Of a stretch of 64,000 bases of DNA, positions 1 through 9,900 are shown piece by piece. Within the stretch, counting starts at the first letter, position 1; every line of letters starts with the position of its first letter. The notes below the pieces were generated by a model. The model had not been told where the DNA came from, did no database searches, and saw only the letters and a list, made by a program, of their open reading frames with translations. A program made the position numbers and the translations under genes. Source of the stretch: Nemopilema nomurai (taxonomy: Eukaryota; Cnidaria; Scyphozoa; Rhizostomeae; Rhizostomatidae); the NCBI GenBank assembly GCA_003864495.1, contig ML133371.1, positions 1 to 64,000 on the forward strand, written 5' to 3'.

Positions 1-152
1 CATTGAGCTAGTATTATTGCCGTTATTACCAAAACCATTGCTCCTTCTTATGACTCAACTCATTAGTGGATGATATTGAAGCATGAATATCATTGAGCTA
101 GTACTCATCATCATTATTACCCAAACCATTGCTCTTTCTTATGACTCAAGTT
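1..152 (+). repeat. Right end of a 90-bp intronic satellite (gene A intron 2)
   Basis: About 1.5 monomers of the same 90-bp repeat that forms the large array at 6391-8745 lie against the left window edge. The block runs straight into the polypyrimidine tract and acceptor AG of gene A exon 3 at 170. The array presumably continues to the left of the window. Its position, in the intron just upstream of the 57-nt exon, is the same as in gene B. Confidence 0.9.
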
Positions 153-169
153 TACCTCTCTTGTTACAG

Positions 170-1150
170 ATCATCGTTACTGGCGCGGGAGGAATAGCAG
201 CTGGCAAAATGAAGACGAAAAAAAGAGTATGTCTGAAGTATTAGTTTCATTATTCACGCCTAGGCAGTAAACAGATCATCAAGTTTGATTACGGGGTCAG
301 CAAAGGGCCCTCCTTCTTGTAGACAGAACAATTATAAAATTCCCTTTATGCTAATGCTCTTTTTCTACTGCTAACAACTGTTTTTAACTTTTCCAGATTA
401 AGGACTACGGACTAAGTAGCATATTTCTATTTGTCCTCACCTTTGGAGGCATTATTTACCTTGGTGTCGTCAGCTCAAATACTCGTAAACAAAAATGTCA
501 GATAACAGGTACGTGTACGAAAAAATGCTCATTTTACTTTTTGAATCTGATGGTTTTCACGCTTCGGGCGAGTAGGATGAGAGGTTGAGAGTTAAGTTTT
601 TGTTTTGCGGATTTATGTTCTTAATAGAAAGACATTTAAGTCCACAATCTATTGTTTTCATCATCCATTTACTAGTGCCAAGAACAACTTGCGGTTACCT
701 TCTTCCCCTTCATGAGTGAATTCATTCATGTAAATATTCTAGTTCACACTCAGCATTCTCCGTGACTTTTATTCCATTATTTTATGATATTTTCCTAGAC
801 ATCCCACCTTATTAGTTTTTTCTCAAATTTCCGACAACCACGCTTATTCCAAAAAACCAACCCCCCCCCCCCCATCCCTGTTTTTGGGCACCTAAGTGTA
901 TAATTTAAGGCAATATTTGTAAAGAAACCAACGGTTACATCTGGCCTTTCTTTCGTTATGAACAGCTGGGTGCGTAAGCAAGAAAACAGCTGTCGCAGCA
1001 ATTATCACCAACTGCTGCATTGCTTTGCTTCTTTTGGCGTCGGGGATCTTTGCGATTTACTTGGCATGGTGTCGCCGTAACGAGGCGAGTATAACCCCAA
1101 TTAACTTAACTTTCCAATCAGTAATGCTTCCAAACATTGGTATCATATAG
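170..1150 (+). CDS. Gene A: MS4A/CD20-like four-TM protein, 3' part (exons 3-5)
   Basis: Three exons are joined by clean GT..AG introns: 170-226 (57 nt, IIVTGAGGIAAGKMKTKKR), 397-508 (112 nt, TM3) and 966-1150 (TM4, stop TAG at 1148-1150). Exon ends have phases 0, 0 and 1, so the reading frame stays open throughout. Exon 3 ends TM2 and gives the basic KTKKR turn. Exon 4 holds a hydrophobic helix followed by a short loop with one Cys. Exon 5 holds a second Cys, TM4 and the tail motif YLAWCRRNEAS. Exons 1-2 lie left of the window. Gene A is a close paralogue of gene B, and homology continues about 1.3 kb past the stop. The MS4A-like assignment rests on topology and motif and could also fit another small 4TM family; the gene structure itself is well supported. 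Confidence 0.75.
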
Positions 1151-2450
1151 CAACGGAAGATATAAGTGGTGATTTTAGTAAAAATCAAACACTTTTAATT
1201 TAGGAATGGCCAAGCAAAGAAGCTTGAATTATACACTCTCTTCTACACCAGAGAATGTCTAATTTAGCTTATAAAAGTAATTATAATGGTAACTATAATG
1301 CCACTAAGCAGTGAGAAATGATTCTTTTAAGAAGGAGCTGTCGTATGTCTTGGTTTTTAGCATTGATAACGTCAAATTCAATTTTGATTATGTATCCGTC
1401 GTTTTAACTTGATTGAATGCAAATGAGACGTAAATTTGAATTTGGCAGGAAACATGAGCGAAGAAACGCATTACGTCTTCTTGTCTTGATTTCAAATTCT
1501 TTACCAGTGGTAGGCGTGCTTTTTATAGGAAATAAACCTCTAAATATTTAAGAGAAAGTGACTCTGATAACCTGTTCCTACAGTATGTCCAGACAAACAA
1601 CTTGGGTAGCCAGGAATTGCCTATCGTCGCACATGAGGTACAACAACCAATCGAGACAGCATAAGTGCAATGCAATGTACACGTCAGAGACACGAATTGG
1701 CTTTCGAATCAGCTTAATGGATTGGATACTAGTACCAGTTGCAGTTGAATATAGTGTTAAGTCATATTTGCCGAGAAATACTTACCCCGTACCGTGCGGA
1801 GATTAATGATTGACAAAAATTAATGATTGAAAAGGAAGACTATTTGCTAAAGCATTGTTGTATGATATTCAATTAATATTTAATAATTTATACCAAAACA
1901 TATTAGAAACGTGAGTAATATCCAGTGGGGGTTAAGCTAAACAGACTGCTGTGTATTATGCTTGTCTGCATCAGACGTTTTGTCTTGTTTTTATTGGTCT
2001 TCCTTTGGATTCCATGTCAATATGTTAATTTTAATCCTTTACAGACCCACAACTTGCAAAATCCAGTCACATAGAAAATTTGATCAGCAGGTTTTTAAAT
2101 CAATTCACCCGATTATGTTCAATAGTTTGAACGCAGTTGTTCAATGGCACAATAGTTTGATTCCTTCCCTGAACTCATACCTTTCCACATCTAAGATAGT
2201 TGATTATCAATATATTGCTGTTGTTTCAATTTTCTACTTCCATGCAGCCCTCTCTACTGGGATGATAGTCACTTTAACCATTGTTGTAAGTAAAATCTGA
2301 GCATCGACTTGAGAAACTAATTTTAGCACCACTAGCTTTTTTTGTATCCAAGACAATTAATTGTAGTTTCCTTACGGGAAAATAAAATATTTGTAGAAAA
2401 TGACTAATGCCGCCCATTAGTCGATTTTGAGACCTTAGTAAAGTATTGAG
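1151..2450. other. Gene A 3' flank, paralogous to 12755-13793
   Basis: No exon is seen. The sequence aligns in blocks with the flank downstream of gene B (for example the stretches beginning GGAATGGCCAAGCAAAGAAG at about 1203 and 12825). Gene A has about 200-250 bp here (roughly 1310-1570) that the gene B copy lacks. Homology ends near 2450, exactly where the gene B copy is interrupted by the MITE at 13794. Small open frames here (1558-1806, 1962-2300) are not shared as frames between the copies. Confidence 0.7.
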
Positions 2451-2699
2451 ATGTAGAGATTAATTACTTGTAAAAAGTCGTTGATATCACTATATATTGT
2501 TTGTCGCAGAAGCATTCAAATTTTTAATGTTATATAATTATTATTGTTAGAATCACTTATTCTATCTTTCTCTGTTTCGATTTCATTCCTTCTAGTCAGA
2601 AAGGTACTATGAAAGGTTTTGAGCCAGTGTTCTTTGAGAGATTGGAGTCTATTGCTGTTGTGTTAGAAGCTTGTAAGAAACACTGGAGCACAAAAACGC

Positions 2700-2852
2700 G
2701 TTGATCTGGAGTGACTCTGTGTGATTTACTGTTTTGATCTGGAGTGATTCACTGTTTTGATCTGGAGTGATTCACTGTTTTGATCTGGAGTGATTCACTG
2801 TTTTGATCTGGAGTGATTCACTGTTTTGATCTGGAGTGATTCACTGTTTTGA
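2700..2852. repeat. 23-bp tandem repeat, about 6 copies
   Basis: The unit GATCTGGAGTGATTCACTGT plus TTT is repeated in direct order, the first unit being variant (GTGACTCTGTGTGATTTACT). The last units are essentially identical, which suggests recent slippage or unequal exchange. The repeat is intergenic between genes A and B. Confidence 0.9.
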
Positions 2853-3459
2853 TGGCAGAGGCCTGCGAATTGTCATCCGAAAGGATGAACTCAGAAAACT
2901 TGAAGCAAAGATGAGCAAAAAAGTAGAACAATGCAGATCAGTAAATTTCCCTTGGTTGACTTTCGCATTTCTCGCAGTCAAATAGAAGTTAGTTTGAAAG
3001 CTGACTTTCCAACAAAAGGACGTTAGCATTAAAAATACTGGTGATATACCGTGTCAACTATAAACATAATGCAGCCAAATCCAGAATTTGCACTTAGAAT
3101 TTTAGGTGCTGGCAAAGATCATCCATCCGGGTGATTTACAATTCAATGGGGCTTGTGCACAGTGATGCAGAATGGTTGTCATTTGTCAATGTATCAAATC
3201 AGCTGATCAAAACGTTGTTTCCGAGCTTGAAAAGGTATTCCACGATTAAAAAAAAGAGAAAAGATTGACATTTAGAAGTGGCATGCAAATTTGTGTTGTG
3301 TTTTCGAACCTTCTATAACAGATGTTAAGCTGTAACCCAAATTATCCCATATTTCAAATGTCCACAACTGTGTACAAAGATTCACTTTGACTTCAGCTTT
3401 GAAAAACAACCTTTATAGGTACCTTTGTGTTCCGGATTTCTATGCTTCTGCACAGAGTC

Positions 3460-3638
3460 TGGTGGGAGGGAAGGGGGTTTGGTGGGGGGGATTGGTAGGG
3501 GGGATTGGTAGGGGGGATTGGTAGGGGGGGTTGGTAGGGGGGATTGGTAGGGGGGGATTGGTAGGGGGTTTGGTAGGGGGATTTGGTAGGGGGTTTGGTA
3601 GGGGGGTTTGGTAGGGGGGTTTGGTAGGAGGTGTGGGG
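3460..3638. repeat. G-rich 13-14-bp minisatellite
   Basis: Runs of five to seven G separated by ATTGGTA or TTTGGTA are repeated about a dozen times on the plus strand. Such an array satisfies the simple G-quadruplex pattern many times over. It ends about 340 bp upstream of the gene B start codon. The proline-rich open frames on the opposite strand are by-products of the repeat. Confidence 0.9.
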
Positions 3639-3978
3639 AATTCTCAAAAGCATCAAAATTTATCAAATTAATCTGTATTTACTACTGTGACTTTGACTCA
3701 TAAGAAAAATTTTCAAAACGTGGTAATTTCGAGACTACTTCAAGATGGCGGAGAGTTGTTTATTCATTACGAAACGTGCGTGTCTGCATGCCTCGCTTGC
3801 TTGCAGTATTGTTCTCAGTCGTCTGCCATCAACAATAAGGCGGGCATTGACGCTCGAATTTGCAAAAATCAAGGGACGGAAGACCTTTTGAATTTATCAC
3901 ATTCGAGAGCGAAAACGGAAGAAAACGACCCAAGTGTTTCGAGCCAACTTTAAAAGTGGAATATTTTTCACTTGGGAA

Positions 3979-6900
3979 ATGGAGGAAATCACAAAATGTC
4001 AAGGTATTGCTTGTTCATTCAAAAGCATTTCGCTTCATGAAATCTCTCATAATGCAACTCACTGAGATGGTTGGGCCTCGTCTCACCGAACACGTTCGGC
4101 ATATGGTTGATGATAAATCTTCTTGATAAACTATCATTGGAATAACGTGTATGACAATAAAGTGCCAATGACACAAGCATTTTCCCATGCCAGTTCTGCA
4201 CAATGGAGTATGGAGAGGATATTCCTAAATGTTGATTTCTTATTCTCCTCCATTAATCTGTAAAATTCCTATGCCCTCGTCGATCGCTCGAACAAACGGA
4301 ATGCTATCTATGACGTAAAAAAGGTTGTTCTTGAGGAAGCTGATTTCAGCAGGTCTGCGGAGATCCATTGTCACATATCATCACATATCATTAAGCTCCA
4401 TTGTCAGGTATCATTATATTTATTGTCTCATATCATCAATAAGGCATGCTTCCTACGACAATAGGGACGGCATCACCTTTTCTGTTTACGTTTGAGATGC
4501 AGCATTGGCACTGCAAAAACAAGACTGTTTTTAAAAGTGAAGACATTTCTCGGCAGTTTAACGCCTATAAATTAAGTGCTTGCCCATTGTGACTGGCCTA
4601 AACATACGCGCTCCTTTAGGTTTAGGCTTTGACTGTCAAATAGCCACGATGTGCATTGGGAGTAACTGACAGTAGACGCGATAGAATAAATACGACGACG
4701 ATTCAACCGAAACATTTTCAGATATTTGGCTTCTAAGGTTTACAAGGCCAAGGTAGGTCTTCTCATTAGAGATCTCGGCTAAGTCAAAGCAGCACCTTAT
4801 AATTGTCATCAAAACACATAGCCATCGGCTATTTTCGATTTAACATTCGATGTGTGCGTATCGTAAGCACGATGTGTGCGTATCGTAAGCACGAGATTTT
4901 AACGAAAACAATAGGATTTCCAGGGATTATTGATAAAACAATAGGATTTTCACAAAAGGCGTTCGAGATTTTTTTGGAGTGATTTGCCACTCGGTTGGTG
5001 CCGTTTGATTCTATGAAGATAGCGCTACAGTTGTAATACATTATGATAAGCAACCACACCTACAGGCGTTTTAGTCGAGTGGGCAAGTTTCCACAGATGA
5101 TATTGTATACGGAAGTCTTTACATGAGAACGCGATTTGTCCCAAATTTTTTTGTATTTTTGGCGCCAAAAAGTAAAAATCAGCTCAAATCAAACGTCAAT
5201 GGCGTATAACAATATGACCCCTATTTTTATCATTTTAATCATCAAATTTTTCCTGACTTGTTGTTTGGAATGACGGTATGTGTGACGGAATGCCCTTGTT
5301 TTTTGTATAGACATTTTGAATGAAGAAGACTTCAAAAACAGTCTGCTGTAAGATGATGCGTCTATGCTGTTGGCAAAATTTTTCTTTAACCTTTAACCTT
5401 TCTTAACTCCTCGGATTTTCGCCTAAATGTGACCCTGCTCTGATACTATAGACTATTAAACCAAACTAGATTCGATCTAAAACATTTTAAAAATGTTACT
5501 GTTACAGTTCAAAGAAAGAGTATTGAAAAGGTTAAGGCAACAGGATTTCTTACGAAAGATCATAGACAGTGCGGAAGAATACTTTGCGATGGAGCTGCGA
5601 TGGCTCCTCTGTGCAATCGGTAAAAGATAGGGGCAGTGCGGATAAATGGCTTGGCCTCGAGTGCTGGCTTGAAAGCATGACCCGATAGCTCAGTTGGTAG
5701 AGCACTTGACGTACAAAGTTCTAATTCGAGTCCCGCTCGGGTCGGTTATTTTTCCGCACTCTCTATGATCCTTAGAAAGAATATTCAAAGAATATCAACC
5801 ATATTCTGTAAAACTATAATTTACACACAGGATAAAATGACGGAATAATGCGCTTTAAAAATTAAGCTGAAATTCAAAGCCTTTGCGTTTTAACATGATT
5901 CTCTAATGGTTGCCGCTGTTCTTATACTCATAATCGCTTTTTTCTTTAAGGGAGAACCCTCACCGTTCTTGGTTCAGTGAAGTTGATGATTGGTGGAACA
6001 ATGCTGGTTTTGGTGGTGCTTCATATGGCTCCACGTTTCTCAACCCCATACATTGTTTCTATAGTGTACTGTATAATGGTGAGTTAGGAGTCTTCTAACA
6101 TCATGCGAGCATCAAAACTATTAAAAAGGAATGTTTGAATACTTTTCTGTGGGCTTTGATTAGCCAGTATAGATAAAAAAGGATTATTCTGTTTGAGTTA
6201 TAATTAATCTGTTATAATTGCCTTCCATCATGACAGAACGCACAATAAACCGTGCCATGATGCCACATCCATGTTTATAAAAATGCACATTGATTATCAC
6301 TCTTTATCAGTCAATAGGGGTATGCAACACATTGAACTAGATTCTAATAATTTCAGGTGGATGCATAATCCCTGTCGCTTTATGAGTAGTGGATGATATT
6401 GAAGCATGAATATCATTGAGCTAGTATTATCACCGTTATCACCCAAACCATTGCTCTTTCTTATGACTCAACTCATTAGTGGATGATATTGAAGCATGAA
6501 TATCATTGAGCTAGTATTATCACCGTTATCACCCAAACCATTGCTCCTTCTTATGACTCAACTCATTAGTGGATGATATTGAAGCATGAATATCATTGAG
6601 CTAGTATTATCACCGTTATCACCCAAACCATTGCTCTTTCTTATGACTCAACTCATTAGTGGATGATATTGAAGCATGAATATCATTGAGCTAGTATTAT
6701 CACCGTTATCACCCAAACCATTGCTCTTTCTTATGACTCAACTCATTAGTGGATGATATTGAAGCATGAATATCATTGAGCTAGTATTATCACCGTTATC
6801 ACCCAAACCATTGCTCTTTCTTATGACTCAACTCATTAGTGGATGATATTGAAGCATGAATATCATCGAGCTAGTATTATCACCGTTATCAGCCAAACCA

Positions 6901-9900
6901 TTGCTCTTTCTTATGACTCAACTCATTAGTGGATGATATTGAAGCATGAATATCATTGAGCTAGTATTATCACCGTTATCACCCAAACCATTGCTCTTTC
7001 TTATGACTCAACTCATTAGTGGATGATATTGAAGCATGAATATCATTGAGCTAGTATTATCACCGTTATCACCCAAACCATTGCTCTTTCTTATGACTCA
7101 ACTCATTAGTGGATGATATTGAAGCATGAATATCATTGAGCTAGTATTATCACCGTTATCACCCAAACCATTGCTCTTTCTTATGACTCAACTCATTAGT
7201 GGATGATATTGAAGCATGAATATCATTGAGCTAGTATTATCACCGTTATCACCCAAACCATTGCTCTTTCTTATGACTCAACTCATTAGTGGATGATATT
7301 GAAGCATGAATATCATTGAGCTAGTATTATCACCGTTATCACCCAAACCATTGCTCTTTCTTATGACTCAACTCATTAGTGGATGATATTGAAGCATGAA
7401 TATCATCGAGCTAGTATTATCACCGTTATCAGCCAAACCATTGCTCTTTCTTATGACTCAACTCATTAGTGGATGATATTGAAGCATGAATATCATCGAG
7501 CTAGTATTATTACCGTTATTACCAAAACCATTGCTCTTTCTTATGACTCAACTCATTAGTGGATGATATTGAAGCATGAATATCATTGAGCTAGTATTAT
7601 CACCGTTATCACCCAAACCATTGCTCTTTCTTATGACTCAACTCATTAGTGGATGATATTGAAGCATGAATATCATTGAGCTAGTATTATTACCGTTATT
7701 ACCAAAACCATTGCTCTTTCTTATGACTCAACTCATTAGTGGATGATATTGAAGCATGAATATCATTGAGCTAGTATTATCACCGTTATCACCCAAACCA
7801 TTGCTCTTTCTTATGACTCAACTCATTAGTGGATGATATTGAAGCATGAATATCATTGAGCTAGTATTATTACCGTTATCACCCAAACCATTGCTCCTTC
7901 TTATGACTCAACTCATTAGTGGATGATATTGAAGCATGAATATCATTGAGCTAGTATTATTACCGTTATTACCAAAACCATTGCTCTTTCTTATGACTCA
8001 ACTCATTAGTGGATGATATTGAAGCATGAATATCATTGAGCTAGTATTATCACCGTTATCACCCAAACCATTGCTCTTTCTTATGACTCAACTCATTAGT
8101 GGATGATATTGAAGCATGAATATCATTGAGCTAGTATTATTACCGTTATCACCCAAACCATTGCTCCTTCTTATGACTCAACTCATTAGTGGATGATATT
8201 GAAGCATGAATATCATTGAGCTAGTATTATTACCGTTATTACCAAAACCATTGCTCCTTCTTATGACTCAACTCATTAGTGGATGATATTGAAGCATGAA
8301 TATCATTGAGCTAGTATTATCACCGTTATCACCCAAACCATTGCTCTTTCTTATGACTCAACTCATTAGTGGATGATATTGAAGCATGAATATCATTGAG
8401 CTAGTATTATTACCGTTATTACCAAAACCATTGCTCCTTCTTATGACTCAACTCATTAGTGGATGATATTGAAGCATGAATATCATTGAGCTAGTATTAT
8501 CACCGTTATCACCCAAACCATTGCTCCTTCTTATGACTCAACTCATTAGTGGATGATATTGAAGCATGAATATCATTGAGCTAGTATTCTTACAATTATT
8601 ACCCAAATCATTGCTCCTTCTTATGACTCAACTCATTAGTGGATGATATTGAAGCATGAATATCATTGAGCTAGTATTCTTACAATTATTACCCAAATCA
8701 TTGCTCCTTCTTATGACTCAACTCATTAGTGGATGATATTGAAGCTAGCGTTGAGCTAGTACTCATCATCATTGTTATCCAAACCATTGCTCTCTCTTGT
8801 TACAGATCATCGTTCTTGGCGCGGGAGGAATAGTAGCTGGCACAATCAAGACGAAAAAAAGAGTATGTCTAAAATGTTTTTCATTCTTCATGCCCAGGCT
8901 GTGATTGCGGGCAGGGATGTAGTGCACCCCACCCCCATTTCTTGAAAAATTGAAAAAAACGGTAGGTTCAGCCTCTCTTATTGTTGGCGCTTAGAAAGGG
9001 ACAAAAAGCATGAATGTTGTGACCTTTGACCTTTCAACTGTGACCTTTTAGCTGTAACCGTTTAGAGGTGGTCCAGCTTTCTCTCGGTGTTTTTCCTTCC
9101 TCCTATCCCGCTAATTGCCCACTTTGTTCTATTATAAATGAACTAGACATACAATCGTTCGTTATTATTTGTATCTGCCTGGCCCACATTTGAAGAGCAG
9201 AAGCAGTAGAGCAAATAATTTGGTGGTAAGTTATGAAATACATAGTCTTAAGAGACCCACATACACCAACAAAAGTTACATACACCAACAAAAATTATTT
9301 CATTGAATCCGCAAAAGGCAGTACACTTCAGTATAACTTGTTTTTACTAGCAGTGGCGCCAGCATGGGGGTTAGATGGGGTGGTTGCCCCCCCCCCCTAG
9401 TGTTGAAAAAGATGGTCTTCTTAATTCTTTCAAATTCGATTAGGCAAATGAAGAGGGTAGTTGACCTCAGAAATGAACCATATATATTAAATACTTGTGG
9501 CAATGTGGCAATTCTTCTATGCACGGCCTTTCTTATCAGGGGGTTGCTATTCAGGGTTTCTCAATCAACGTATCACTGGTTTTTAGCGAGAATAAGAGGA
9601 CAATCTGCCTCCTTTCTTGTAGACAGAACAATTTTAATATCTCCTTTGTGTTATTGCTCTATATCTACTGCTAACAACTGTTTTTAACTTTTCCAGATTA
9701 CAGACTACGGACTAAGTAGCATACTTTTATTTGTCATCACCCTTGGAGGCATTATTTTCCTTGGTGTCGTCAACTCAAATACTCGTAAATATGCTGGACA
9801 AATATGTCAGATAACAGGTACGTGTACGAAAAATGCCCATTTTACTTTTTGAATCTGATGGTTCTCACGCTTCGGGCGAGTACGAGTAGGTTGAGAGTTA

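Noticed and set aside
3382..3666. Proline-rich open frames on the minus strand
   Set aside because: They are translations of the G-rich minisatellite; the alternative frame is equally open.
5679..5744. A functional tRNA gene
   Set aside because: The anticodon and T stems pair poorly, U33 is missing and the length is short. It is recorded only as tRNA-like.
6391..8745. Could the regular array be a CRISPR?
   Set aside because: Units are 90 bp with no unique spacers between repeats, and the host is eukaryotic. It is a satellite.
9364..9687. Plus-strand open frame of 107 codons in gene B intron 3
   Set aside because: It crosses a C-rich repeat and the boundary of the intronic insertion; it is a chance frame.
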